A stretch of DNA of 64,000 bases from an uncultured Oscillospiraceae bacterium. GTDB taxonomy: Bacteria; Bacillota; Clostridia; Oscillospirales; Oscillospiraceae. Numbering within the stretch: the first letter of the stretch is position 1; each line of letters begins with the position of its first letter. Positions 8,005 to 16,769 of this stretch are shown one piece after another. The notes under the pieces are model-generated. The model was not told where the DNA came from, searched no databases, and worked only from the letters and a program-made list of their open reading frames with translations. Position numbers and translations under genes: made by a program. The stretch lies in NCBI GenBank assembly GCA_944382965.1, contig CALWOA010000001.1:62001-126000 (forward strand), in the 5' to 3' direction.

Positions 8005-10062
8005 ATGCCCCATTTTCCCATGTTTATCGATTTGAAAGACCAGATTGTTCTGGTGGCGGGCGGCGGCAGCGTGGCTCTGCGCAAAGTGCGCAAGCTCCTG
8101 CCCTATGGCCCTGAATTCCGGGTAGTTGCGCCGGAAATTATGGAGGAAATCTCCCAGTTGCCGGAGGTGACGGCTATTTGCCGCCCATTCCGAATGGGGG
8201 ATCTGCGTCCCCGCCCGGCTATGGTCATTGCTGCTACCAACGATCCGGAGGTGAACCGGAAAATCGCGCAGTATTGCAAAAAGCACCACATTCCGGTGAA
8301 TGTGGCGGATTGCCCGGAGGAATGCAGCTTCCTGTTCCCGGCACTGGTGCAGCAGGGAGAATTTTCTGCCGGCATTACCACCGGCGGTGCCAGTCCCACA
8401 GCTGCGGTCTATTTTAAGGAGCAGCTGCAATCCGTGCTGCCGGAAAATCTGGATCAGATTCTTACCTGGTTGGAACAGCAGCGCCCGGAACTGAAGGCTT
8501 CCGTGCCGGAACAGTGCGCCCGAGCCGGGATCTTCCGCAGAATGTTTGATGCCTGCATGGCAAAGCGCAGACCCCTGACAGCCAAAGAAAAGAAAGCCTG
8601 CATAGACAACCAGACTGCCGGAAGCGTGGCGCTGGTTGGCGCCAGCTGCGGAAAAGCGGATCTGATCACCGTGCGTGGCCTGCGGCTGCTGCAGCAGTGT
8701 CAGGCAGTGGTGTACGACGATTTGATCGATCCGGCGCTGCTGGAGGCGGCACCGGAAACGGCGCAGCGGATCTACATGGGAAAACGCAGCGGCGAACACT
8801 CCGCGCCGCAAAAGGAAATCAACAGCAAGCTCATTGAACTGGCCCAGTCTGGCTTGCGGGTTGTCCGTCTGAAAGGCGGAGATCCCTATCTGTTCGGCCG
8901 GGGCGGGGAAGAGATGCTGGCGCTGAAAGAGGCGGGAATTTCCTGCCAGGAAGTGCCGGGCATTCCTTCCGCCATCGGCATTCCCGCGGAGGTGGGCATT
9001 CCGGTGACCCACCGGGGAGCCAGCCGGGGGCTGCATATCATCACGGCTCATACTTCGGATACTCCTGATGGACTTCCGGAGGATTTTGACCACTTGGCCA
9101 AGCTCTCAGGAACCCTGGTGTTCCTGATGGGCCTTGCCCAGCTGCCGAAAATTTCCCAGCGGCTGATTGCGGCCGGAAAGTCCCCGGATACCCCGGCGGC
9201 GGTGATCTCCGGCGGCAACTCCCAGAACCCGGCGTTGGTTCGGGCGCCGCTGTGGGAGATTCCGGAGAAAGCAAAGAATGTTGCTTCCCCTGCGATTATT
9301 ATGGTAGGTCAGGTTGCGGCGCTGGATTTGTCCCAGAAGCCCCTCAGCGGCATTCGAGTCGGCATCACCGGCACAGCCCATGTGGCGAAGAAGCAGATTT
9401 CCGCCCTGGAAGCGCTGGGAGCGGACACCAGCTGGGTTACCCAGACAGAGGTAAAGAAGTACCCTTTGGAAGATGTCTTGCCCCAGCTGGAAGGAAAAAC
9501 CGGATGGCTGGTGTTTACCAGTGCCAACGGCGTAAGGGTATTCTTTGAAGAGTTGGGCAATGATCCGGCAAAGCTGGCTGTTCTGGAAGGAAAAAAGTAC
9601 GCAGTTATCGGCGTGGCCACGAAGAATATGCTGGCCCAGTACGGCCTGGAAGCGGATCTGTGTCCCCAGATTTTTACCTCGGAAGCCCTGGCCCGGGAGC
9701 TAGCCCAGACTGCCCGGAAAGAGGAAGCAATCTTCCTGCTGCGCTCCGCAATCGGGTCTCCTGTTCTGCCGGAAATTCTCACCCAAGCGGGACTGACCGT
9801 TTCCGATATTCCTGTGTATAATATTTCCGGAGAGGAAGCAGGGCAGACGCTGCCCCAGCTGGATTACCTGACGTTCTCCAGCGCCAGCGGCGTGGAAGCC
9901 TTTATCCGCCAATATGGAAGCCTTCCCGAGAATGTGAAATACGTCTGCATCGGAGGTATTACAGCCAAGAAGTTGGAAGCATATACTTCCTCTCCTTATC
10001 TGACCGCAGAGGAAATCACAGTGCCTGGTATAGTCCAGACCATTGTAGACGATGTGTTATAA
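8005..10062 (+). CDS. Trifunctional siroheme/uroporphyrinogen synthesis protein (Met8-like + SUMT + HemD)
   Basis: The 685-residue fusion has three parts. About 1-150 is a precorrin-2 dehydrogenase/ferrochelatase-like domain with the NAD-binding LVAGGGSVALRK. About 205-445 is uroporphyrinogen-III C-methyltransferase with GSVALVGASCGKADLIT, GGDPYLFGRGGEE and GIPVTHRG. About 455-685 is uroporphyrinogen-III synthase with VFTSANGVRVFF and LTFSSASGVEAF. Together they would turn hydroxymethylbilane into siroheme (or precorrin-2). It sits 3 bp after the ATPase gene, with a terminator behind it. Siroheme is the cofactor needed by the sulfite-reductase-like fusion at 1537-4095. Confidence 0.9.
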   Translation: MPHFPMFIDLKDQIVLVAGGGSVALRKVRKLLPYGPEFRVVAPEIMEEISQLPEVTAICRPFRMGDLRPRPAMVIAATNDPEVNRKIAQYCKKHHIPVNVADCPEECSFLFPALVQQGEFSAGITTGGASPTAAVYFKEQLQSVLPENLDQILTWLEQQRPELKASVPEQCARAGIFRRMFDACMAKRRPLTAKEKKACIDNQTAGSVALVGASCGKADLITVRGLRLLQQCQAVVYDDLIDPALLEAAPETAQRIYMGKRSGEHSAPQKEINSKLIELAQSGLRVVRLKGGDPYLFGRGGEEMLALKEAGISCQEVPGIPSAIGIPAEVGIPVTHRGASRGLHIITAHTSDTPDGLPEDFDHLAKLSGTLVFLMGLAQLPKISQRLIAAGKSPDTPAAVISGGNSQNPALVRAPLWEIPEKAKNVASPAIIMVGQVAALDLSQKPLSGIRVGITGTAHVAKKQISALEALGADTSWVTQTEVKKYPLEDVLPQLEGKTGWLVFTSANGVRVFFEELGNDPAKLAVLEGKKYAVIGVATKNMLAQYGLEADLCPQIFTSEALARELAQTARKEEAIFLLRSAIGSPVLPEILTQAGLTVSDIPVYNISGEEAGQTLPQLDYLTFSSASGVEAFIRQYGSLPENVKYVCIGGITAKKLEAYTSSPYLTAEEITVPGIVQTIVDDVL

Positions 10063-10069
10063 CCCGAGA

Positions 10070-10106
10070 AAGCCTGCCTGGTTGTCATCCCGGCAGGCTT
10101 CTTTTT
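10070..10106 (+). terminator. Terminator of the transporter/siroheme operon
   Basis: The 9-bp stem AAGCCTGCC/GGCAGGCTT is followed by CTTTTT, 8 bp after the stop codon. Confidence 0.92.
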
Positions 10107-10282
10107 ATCTTTGAAAGCAATTCCTAATAATTCCTTAAGTTCAAAGTACAGCCATTGACTTTTGATTTTCGGCAAATTACTCTATAGACGGATGGCTATT
10201 TCATTCAATCGAACCCGAATATCACACATCCGGATTGTATTGCCGGAGATGGCAGCAGTCCGGAACAGAAAGGATGATAAGC

Positions 10283-11914
10283 ATGAAACGAACCTCACGA
10301 TGGCTGCTGATATTGGCACTGGTGATTGGCCTGATGAGCGGCTGTGGTACCAAACAGGCAGAGCAGCCGACCTCGGAATCCGTGACAGACACAGTTTCGG
10401 AAACGGGACAGACGGTGAAAACAGTGGATGAACTGCTGGCCGCCATTGCGCCGGGCGCAGAAATATACCTGGAGGCTGGGACATATAACCTGTCCACTGC
10501 TGCGGATTATGGTAAGGACACCGCCGGCGAGTATTACGAGTGGATTTCTGTGGGAGATGGTTATGCCCTTCGCCTGGTGGGAGTGGACGACCTGACCATT
10601 CGGGGCAATGGTATGGACAACACCACTTTGGCAGCAGAACCCCGGTATGCGAACGTAATGACTTTGCTCAACTGCAATAATGTGACCCTGGAGGATTTTA
10701 CAGCCGGTCATACGGTCAGCGCGGCCGAATGTACAGGGGGTGTCCTCGCGCTGCAGGGATGCAGGGACATTACTATGAACCAGGTAGGACTCTACGGCTG
10801 TGGTGTCAACGGCGTTGCCGCGCAGTACTGCAGCAATATTTCCATCGGTGACAGCCGCATTTATGACTGTTCCAGTTCTGCGGTGACGGCAAACGAAAGT
10901 TCCGAAGTTACTGTGGAGCGTTGTGAAATAAATAACATCGGAGGTCGGAACTATGGCGGCTTTGCTGTATTTTCCGTAAACCAGAGCAGCGGCGTATCCA
11001 TTTCCGACAATCGGATTTTTGATAACAACATGTACAGCTTATTGGTGGCCAGCGACGGCAGCCCGGTGGAAATGCGGGGCAATCAGATTACCGGAAACCG
11101 GGTGAGAGAAAGCGCCTTTAACCTTTACAACGCAGAGCTGGTTCTGGATGAGAACACATTTGAAAACAATACGATCCGGAATTGGTACCAGGACGGTGCG
11201 TCCAGCGCTGTGGACAAAGAAGGAAAAGCTCTTACCCAGGAGGACCTGGACAGTATGAATGTCCGCACCGAGGAAGAGCCGGGCGAGCGGGACGTGGTCC
11301 ACGTGGCAACGGTGGATGAATTCCTGGAAGCCATTGCACCTAACACCGAGATCATACTGGACGAAGCACTGTATGATTTCAGCACAGCCGCTGGGTACGG
11401 AGAAACGGCCGGAGAATACTACTACTGGGAGGAAACTTTCGATGGACCGCAGTTGGTGATCTCTGACGTTAACAACCTGGTTATCCGCAGTGAGGATGGA
11501 GATGTAAAAGCGCACACCCTGACGGCAGTTCCCAGATACGCCAACGTGCTGAATTTCAACCGATGCAGCAACATCAGCCTGTCTGGCTTCACGGCAGGTC
11601 ATACTGTGGAACCGGGCAGCTGTGCTGGTGGAGTTTTGAAATTTACCGACAGCGATTATATTCAGGTAGATAACTGCGGCCTATATGGCTGCGGCATTCT
11701 GGGCGTTCAGACGGAGTTCTGTGGCAATGTCCGGGTGAGCAACTGTGACATTTATGAGTGCAGCCAGGGCGGAATCTACATGTACGGCACTCAGGATATT
11801 GTCATCGAAAAGTGTACCTTCCGGGACCTGGGCGGCGACAGCATGATGTTCAGCGGATGTGAAAACGTGAAAGTGGATGAAAAGGCAGTAGACGGGAACA
11901 CTTCCATTTCCTAG
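10283..11914 (+). CDS. Secreted lipoprotein with two tandem right-handed beta-helix modules
   Basis: The 543-residue protein has a lipoprotein signal (LMSGC) and then two homologous halves. Each half begins with a VDE(L/F)L(A/E)AIAP motif, followed by a strand region with PRYANV, then FTAGHTV, GGVL, LYGCG and a run of short repeats of the form N-(hydrophobic)-x-(hydrophobic)-x-x-C-x-(hydrophobic)-x-x-C. This is the pattern of parallel beta-helix (NosD/pectate-lyase-like) rungs, with a cysteine or asparagine ladder. The halves are at about residues 38-330 and 350-540. It may bind or cleave a surface polysaccharide; no catalytic residues can be assigned. AAGG lies upstream of the ATG. It is a single gene between terminators. 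Confidence 0.8.
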   Translation: MKRTSRWLLILALVIGLMSGCGTKQAEQPTSESVTDTVSETGQTVKTVDELLAAIAPGAEIYLEAGTYNLSTAADYGKDTAGEYYEWISVGDGYALRLVGVDDLTIRGNGMDNTTLAAEPRYANVMTLLNCNNVTLEDFTAGHTVSAAECTGGVLALQGCRDITMNQVGLYGCGVNGVAAQYCSNISIGDSRIYDCSSSAVTANESSEVTVERCEINNIGGRNYGGFAVFSVNQSSGVSISDNRIFDNNMYSLLVASDGSPVEMRGNQITGNRVRESAFNLYNAELVLDENTFENNTIRNWYQDGASSAVDKEGKALTQEDLDSMNVRTEEEPGERDVVHVATVDEFLEAIAPNTEIILDEALYDFSTAAGYGETAGEYYYWEETFDGPQLVISDVNNLVIRSEDGDVKAHTLTAVPRYANVLNFNRCSNISLSGFTAGHTVEPGSCAGGVLKFTDSDYIQVDNCGLYGCGILGVQTEFCGNVRVSNCDIYECSQGGIYMYGTQDIVIEKCTFRDLGGDSMMFSGCENVKVDEKAVDGNTSIS

Positions 11915-11944
11915 TCCTGACTTTGAGAAATCCTCAAAATTGCA

Positions 11945-11978
11945 GAAACATCCCAGACGATATCGTCTGGGATGTTTC
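11945..11978. terminator. Perfect 34-bp palindrome, probable bidirectional terminator
   Basis: Two 17-bp arms (first arm GAAACATCCCAGACGAT) meet with no spacer. It lies 30 bp after the beta-helix gene and next to the tRNA-Ser terminator. The very long stem suits termination; T-runs on either side are short. Confidence 0.6.
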
Positions 11979-12009
11979 AAAAAGAAACCGCAGAGCGTTC
12001 GCTCTGCGG
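11979..12009 (-). terminator. Terminator of tRNA-Ser
   Basis: The 9-bp stem CCGCAGAGC/GCTCTGCGG with a 4-nt loop is followed on the minus strand by TTTCTTTTT, directly after the tRNA 3' end. Confidence 0.85.
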
Positions 12010-12013
12010 CAAT

Positions 12014-12105
12014 TGGCGGAGATGTGGGGATTCGAACCCCAGCGCCGGCGGAACCGACCTACCGGATTTCGAATCCGGACCCTTCAACCACTTGGGTACA
12101 TCTCC
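12014..12105 (-). tRNA. tRNA-Ser (CGA)
   Basis: The 92-nt class II tRNA has acceptor GGAGATG/CATCTCC, a long variable arm, a T-arm GGTTCGAATCC and an encoded CCA. The anticodon stem CCGGA/TCCGG encloses loop TTCGAAA, giving anticodon CGA, which reads UCG. Confidence 0.95.
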
Positions 12106-12126
12106 ATTTCGGCTGTCAGCCAAGCT

Positions 12127-12155
12127 ATTATATCAGCGGAATCCGCAAAAATCAA
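12127..12155 (-). promoter_or_regulatory. Promoter of tRNA-Ser
   Basis: On the minus strand, TTGATT (12150-12155) and TATAAT (12127-12132) are 17 bp apart, just upstream of the tRNA. Confidence 0.7.
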
Positions 12156-12170
12156 GGATTTCTTTCGTAC

Positions 12171-12205
12171 AAAAATTCCACGCCCCGAAGGACGTGGAAT
12201 TTTAT
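12171..12205 (-). terminator. Terminator of the 5'-nucleotidase gene
   Basis: The stem AAATTCCACG/CGTGGAATTT is followed by a T-run on the minus strand, 12 bp past the stop codon at 12217. Confidence 0.85.
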
Positions 12206-12216
12206 GAATCGGAAAA

Positions 12217-14238
12217 TTACTGCTCTTTCTTCTTCAGAACGAAGGCTACTGCGGCCAGGGCTGCGCAGCTGACTGCGGCAATGACCACAATGGCGTTGGA
12301 GGAAGCGGGTTCTGCTTCGATTTCTTCTACCACAACGGTTTCAGTGGTGGTTTCCACGGCCTCGGTAACAGGGACGGTGGTTTCTGTTGCCTCCGGTTCC
12401 CGAACGGCGGCTTCCATCACAATGCGGCCGGAGCCGTCAACGGTGCTGTAATCCACGGTAAAACCAGGATACTTGGCAGCCAAGGGGGAGTTGTCAGCGT
12501 CCACAACGCCGCCTTCAAAGGCTTGAACATAATTTGCCAGAACCATGTAATCTTCCATCACATAGTCCAGAACGTTCACAGCGCCGTCGAACATGCTGAA
12601 TCCATCGCCCAGATCCCGCAGGGTGTAGTTGTAGCCTGCCAGGTTATACTTGGCAGTCAGATCCAGGTCATCCCAAGCACCGATTTCCTTGTTGTAAACC
12701 TTCACATCATGTACCCGATATCCGCCGGTGGGAGCGCCAATCCATACACCCTTGTCGTCTTTCTGGGTGGAGTCGGGCCATTCGGTATCGATTTTATAGG
12801 TGATGCCGGAAACCTGGAGGAAGCCGCCGCACTCTTCGCCGGTACCGGCAGTCCGTGCGCCCCATTCCAGAGCGTCCAGCAGCTGCTGACCGGTAATGGT
12901 CTGCAGGCAGGCTACGTTGCCGAAGGTGTGGATGCTCTTGCAGGTCTGGTAGGAAATGTCACCGGTGATGGCGGTATTGCGCACGCCGCCGCCGTTCATA
13001 ATAGCCACATCCACATCCATGTCCATGCTATCAAACAGGTAGTACAGAGCGTCAGCAGCAAAGTCACCGGTATTGGTTTCCTGGCTGCGAATCAGCCGGG
13101 TTCCGTCACTGGCATAGTTGTCAAATGTCAGAGCGGTGGAACCGATGACGGTGCCCAGCTGCTCGTCGATCTTCTTCATCCAGCTTTCTTTGATGGAAGC
13201 AACGGAAGCATCGCTGCACCATTCGGAGCCGTTGTACAAATCGGAGACCAGCTTGTAGCCTACAACCTCGGTTACCTCGTTGCCATCTTCATCCTTCACA
13301 GGATAGCCGTCTTCACCCATAACGGTTTCCAGAATTTCCTCGTACTCGATGAAATCCGTGGAAACGTCGCCGGTTTCAGCGTTGATGACCATCAGGCCGA
13401 TGCGATCAAAATACTGACCTGTCTGAGACAGCATGACGCTGTTTCCGTCCTTGTCGGCCACTTCCTTGCCTTCCACGGTGCTGTGGGAGTGACCATCAAT
13501 GAAGGCAGTCAGGCCGGATACATTGGCAATGGTTTCTTCGCTGGTCCAGGGCTGGGAAGCCTTGTCATCACCCAGGTGACCCAGAGCAATGACCTTGGTA
13601 GCACCGTCGGCTACGGCCTGGTCAATGGCAGCCTGGACATCGGCATACAGGGCAGCCCCATCTGCACCACCGGAGATGCCATAGATGTAATTGCCGTTTT
13701 CATCCTGGAAGTAGGCAGGGGTGGATTTGGTGAAAGATTCGGGTGTGGTGATGCCTACGATGGCCAGCTTTTCCTGACCCAGTTCAAACATCTGGTAGGC
13801 AGGCAGCACATTTTCTCCCCGAACGCCGTCAGCCTCCTCATAGAAGTTGCAGGAAACGTAGGGGAACTCGGCCCACTGCTGGATCTGCTGGCAGCCTTCC
13901 ATACCATAGTCAAACTCATGGTTGCCCAAGGTTGCCAGGTCATATCCGGCGGCATTCATCAGCTTGATGACGGTTTCTCCCTTGTCCATGGAACCGTAGG
14001 CGGTACCCTGGACATGGTCGCCGGCATCTACCAGCAGAACATACTTGTACTGCTTCTGCAACTCTGCTTTCACCGCTGCGATTACGTCATAACTCAGAGG
14101 GCCATCAATGTAGGTGTGCACATCATTGGTGTACAAAATGGCGATGTCCTCCGAGGGCTGGGTTTGGGTGGCGGCAGCGGGAACCGTCAGGGAAAGTACC
14201 AGCATCAAAGCCAAAAGAATTGCGAAAAACTTGCGCAT
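12217..14238 (-). CDS. Secreted, membrane-anchored 5'-nucleotidase/metallophosphatase (UshA-like)
   Basis: The 673-residue protein has a signal peptide (about residues 1-22), a calcineurin-like metallophosphatase domain (about 28-300) with the metal motifs YTNDVH, DAGDHVQG, LGNHEFDYG and DGHSHS, and a C-terminal nucleotidase domain (about 380-580) with IMNGGGVRNT. A Thr/Glu-rich linker leads to a C-terminal membrane helix and KKKEQ tail (about 645-673). There is no LPxTG, so anchoring is by the helix. It would hydrolyse extracellular nucleotides to nucleosides and phosphate. The ATG chosen follows AAAGGAGG; a longer upstream frame has no signal peptide at its start. Confidence 0.9.
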   Translation of the reverse strand: MRKFFAILLALMLVLSLTVPAAATQTQPSEDIAILYTNDVHTYIDGPLSYDVIAAVKAELQKQYKYVLLVDAGDHVQGTAYGSMDKGETVIKLMNAAGYDLATLGNHEFDYGMEGCQQIQQWAEFPYVSCNFYEEADGVRGENVLPAYQMFELGQEKLAIVGITTPESFTKSTPAYFQDENGNYIYGISGGADGAALYADVQAAIDQAVADGATKVIALGHLGDDKASQPWTSEETIANVSGLTAFIDGHSHSTVEGKEVADKDGNSVMLSQTGQYFDRIGLMVINAETGDVSTDFIEYEEILETVMGEDGYPVKDEDGNEVTEVVGYKLVSDLYNGSEWCSDASVASIKESWMKKIDEQLGTVIGSTALTFDNYASDGTRLIRSQETNTGDFAADALYYLFDSMDMDVDVAIMNGGGVRNTAITGDISYQTCKSIHTFGNVACLQTITGQQLLDALEWGARTAGTGEECGGFLQVSGITYKIDTEWPDSTQKDDKGVWIGAPTGGYRVHDVKVYNKEIGAWDDLDLTAKYNLAGYNYTLRDLGDGFSMFDGAVNVLDYVMEDYMVLANYVQAFEGGVVDADNSPLAAKYPGFTVDYSTVDGSGRIVMEAAVREPEATETTVPVTEAVETTTETVVVEEIEAEPASSNAIVVIAAVSCAALAAVAFVLKKKEQ

Positions 14239-14406
14239 TTGAAATTCCTCCTTTACAAAGAATCCACCATCAGTGTACACTATTTCCTGTAAAAAGAAAA
14301 TACCCAATTGTGTAAAATTCGACACAAATTCTAAGGTAGACAACCTTTGGGATTTATGCTACTCTTAAGGGGCAATCCAGGAAAGATAGAAAGGGCATGA
14401 AACCCC

Positions 14407-15975
14407 ATGAATAAAAGAAAATTTGCGCTGCGCTTGTTGTCCGCAGCTTTGTTGATATCGATGTTGACCGCCTTGCTGGCCGGATGCGGCAATTCTCGGA
14501 CTACCCGGGAAACGGAAGAAACAACCTATGGAATTGACGTAGCCCGCTACCAGGGTACCATTGATTGGCAGCAGGTTGCCCAGGCCGGGGTACAGTTTGC
14601 CATGGTTCGGCTGGGATACCGCAGCATGACCCAGGGACAGATCGTAGAGGACAGCAATGCCCGCTACAACCTCCAGGAAGCGGGAAAAGTAGGCATCCGC
14701 CTGGGAGCCTATTTCTTCTCCACAGCTGTATCGGAGGAAGAGGCCGTGGAGGAAGCCCAGTGGGTGGCTGAACTGCTGGCAAAGTACTCCATCACCTATC
14801 CGGTGGCATATGACTGTGAAGGCTTTGCCGATCCGGAGAGCCGGCAGTACGGATTGACCAAAACAGAACGCACCGATATTGCCCTTGCCTTTTTGGAGAC
14901 CATTGAGGACTTGGGATATGTGGGTATGTTCTACGGCTCCAAGCATGACCTGGAGTGGAGCGAAGGATGGGAAATGGAGCGTCTTCAGGAGGACTATAAG
15001 ATCTGGGTTGCTCAGTATCCGGCCCAGCCGTATCCGGAAACGGCCCAGTCCAGCTATCTTGGGGAGCATCAGATGTGGCAGTTTACCAAAGAGGGCATTG
15101 TCCCCGGAATCACCCAGCCGGTGGATATCAATGTAGCCTACTTTGGCTATGACGGTATTGAGCCGCCCAAGGACGGCATCCCGCCGGAAGAGGTTGGGCC
15201 GGATGTGGAGGCTCTGATGAACTTCACGCAAGTGCAGGAGGATGTAACCGCCAAAGATGAGACTAATCTGCGCAGCGCTCCCAGCCAGGGCGAGGACAGC
15301 CAGGTGCTTTACACTCTGAAAAATGGAGAAATAGCCCAGCGGATTGCTGTCAGTGCCAATGGATGGTCCAAAGTGATTTTCAACGGGGAAACCTACTACG
15401 CGGTCAGCAGTTATCTGACTACGGATCTGGATTATGACCCGGAGAATGCAGTGCAGGACTCGGACGGCGACGGAATCCAGACGGAGTTTGCTGAGGTAGA
15501 CGAGCAGGTAACAGCCAAAGACGTGGTAAACCTCCGGGCTTTGCCCAGTGTGGAGCACGAAGACGCAGATGTGGTGGGGCAGCTGAACAACGGTGATGTG
15601 GCCCAGCGGGTTGGCATCAGTGAAAATGGCTGGTCAAAGCTTATCTACAACGGTACCACGTGCTATGCGGTCAGCAGCTATCTGACCCTGGTGGAAGGGC
15701 AGACAACCCAGACGCAGCCGCAAACCCAGCCGGAAGGTACCTTTGAGGTGCAGACCCAGTTTGAAGAGGTCAACGAGCAGGTAACGGCAAAAGAAGAAGT
15801 GAATCTGCGGAATATTCCCAGCGTAGAGCGCCCGGATTCCAAAGTCGTGGCAACGATTTACAATGGGGATGTGGTGACACGAACGGGCATCAACCGGGAT
15901 GTGGGCTGGTCACGAGTGGAATATAATGGTCAGGTACTCTACTGCGTCAGCAGCTACATCACATTGGCGGAGTAG
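14407..15975 (+). CDS. GH25 lysozyme lipoprotein with three SH3-like repeats
   Basis: The 522-residue lipoprotein has a signal peptide ending LLAGC (Cys27). A glycoside hydrolase 25 domain (about 40-250) shows YGIDVARYQGTIDW, the catalytic DxE in YDCEGF, and MWQFT near its end. Three bacterial SH3-like repeats follow (about 270-345, 355-432, 450-522), each opening with QVTAK or DVTAK, then NLR, and closing with a WSK(V/L) or WSRV strand and a Y-x-VSSY motif. It probably cleaves muramic acid linkages in peptidoglycan at the cell surface. A possible promoter with TAGACA (14337) and TACTCT (14360) 17 bp apart lies upstream. Confidence 0.9.
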   Translation: MNKRKFALRLLSAALLISMLTALLAGCGNSRTTRETEETTYGIDVARYQGTIDWQQVAQAGVQFAMVRLGYRSMTQGQIVEDSNARYNLQEAGKVGIRLGAYFFSTAVSEEEAVEEAQWVAELLAKYSITYPVAYDCEGFADPESRQYGLTKTERTDIALAFLETIEDLGYVGMFYGSKHDLEWSEGWEMERLQEDYKIWVAQYPAQPYPETAQSSYLGEHQMWQFTKEGIVPGITQPVDINVAYFGYDGIEPPKDGIPPEEVGPDVEALMNFTQVQEDVTAKDETNLRSAPSQGEDSQVLYTLKNGEIAQRIAVSANGWSKVIFNGETYYAVSSYLTTDLDYDPENAVQDSDGDGIQTEFAEVDEQVTAKDVVNLRALPSVEHEDADVVGQLNNGDVAQRVGISENGWSKLIYNGTTCYAVSSYLTLVEGQTTQTQPQTQPEGTFEVQTQFEEVNEQVTAKEEVNLRNIPSVERPDSKVVATIYNGDVVTRTGINRDVGWSRVEYNGQVLYCVSSYITLAE

Positions 15976-15988
15976 GGGAGGAATACCG

Positions 15989-16498
15989 GTGCATCTGGAA
16001 CTTCGGAAAGGAACAAAAGAAGATGCGCAGGCATTTGTTGACCTGCTTCAAAAGGTGCATGCGGACATGGAGCACAAGGAGTGGTTCTACCTTGATGCGC
16101 CGGAAGAAACAAAGGAAAAAATAGTTGCGTCCCAACTGCAGATGTGGGTAGCTATGGATGGCAATACCATGGCTGCTGCGTTTTCCGTGATATTTCCTGG
16201 ACTGGAAGCGAACAACTATGGCTATGACTTGAAATTATCTCAGGAACAGCTGATGAATGTGGTAAACATGGATACGGCGGCAGTGCATCCGGATTACCGG
16301 GGGATGGGGCTGCAAAAGAAGCTGATGCAGATGGCGGAGCAGGAACTGCAGCGCACAGGAAGAAAGATTCTGCTCTGCACCATCCATCCGGATAATCACC
16401 ACAGCCTGCAAAACGTACTGGATCAGGGATACACGATTCAGGCCAAGCGCAGCAAATATGGTTCCATCCGCTATTTGCTGCGAAAAGACATTCCGTGA
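15989..16498 (+). CDS. GNAT-family N-acetyltransferase
   Basis: The 169-residue protein begins at a GTG preceded by GGGGAGG; an upstream in-frame ATG would overlap the lysozyme gene and has no ribosome site. The acetyl-CoA-binding motif A is visible as VHPDYRGMGLQKKLM, and ILLCTIHPDN marks the following strand. It transfers an acetyl group from acetyl-CoA to an amine; the substrate is unknown. It is 13 bp downstream of the lysozyme gene, so probably co-transcribed. Confidence 0.85.
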   Translation: MHLELRKGTKEDAQAFVDLLQKVHADMEHKEWFYLDAPEETKEKIVASQLQMWVAMDGNTMAAAFSVIFPGLEANNYGYDLKLSQEQLMNVVNMDTAAVHPDYRGMGLQKKLMQMAEQELQRTGRKILLCTIHPDNHHSLQNVLDQGYTIQAKRSKYGSIRYLLRKDIP

Positions 16499-16528
16499 CA
16501 GACTTTTGGAAAAAATCTGAAAAAACTA

Positions 16529-16557
16529 TTGACAAATTTACCACCATGTGTTATACT
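16529..16557 (+). promoter_or_regulatory. Promoter of tRNA-Leu
   Basis: TTGACA (16529-16534) and TATACT (16552-16557) are 17 bp apart; the tRNA starts 29 bp later. Confidence 0.85.
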
Positions 16558-16585
16558 GAACAAGTCGTTGAGACACGGCAAATAT

Positions 16586-16673
16586 GGGCGAGTGGTGGAA
16601 TTGGTAGACTCGCTAGATTCAGGTTCTAGTGTTCACTGCGGACGTGCGGGTTCAAGTCCCGCCTCGCCCACCA
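16586..16673 (+). tRNA. tRNA-Leu (CAG)
   Basis: The 88-nt class II tRNA has acceptor GGGCGAG/CTCGCCC, D-loop TGGAATTGGTAGAC, T-arm GGGTTCAAGTCCC and an encoded CCA. The anticodon stem CTAGA/TCTAG encloses TTCAGGT, giving anticodon CAG, which reads CUG. Confidence 0.96.
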
Positions 16674-16678
16674 GAAAG

Positions 16679-16716
16679 GCACCGAAAACGGTTTGTTTTC
16701 GGTGCTTTTTCTTTTT
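16679..16716 (+). terminator. Terminator of tRNA-Leu
   Basis: The 11-bp stem GCACCGAAAAC/GTTTTCGGTGC is followed by TTTTTCTTTTT. Confidence 0.93.
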
Positions 16717-16769
16717 CCCAAATTACAATCCGTGGATGAAGAACGATGAGCAGAGAGGATGAGGTTGCT

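Noticed and set aside
11945-11978. The 34-bp perfect palindrome as a phage or transposon end
   Set aside because: There is no recombinase, target duplication or second copy; position between a gene end and a tRNA terminator favours a terminator.
15240-15975. Repeats resembling a CRISPR array
   Set aside because: They are protein-level SH3-like repeats of the lysozyme with diverged DNA and a continuous reading frame.
16501-16769. tRNA-Leu as an integration site of a mobile element
   Set aside because: The tRNA is intact and followed by its own terminator; no integrase or repeated tRNA 3' end was found.
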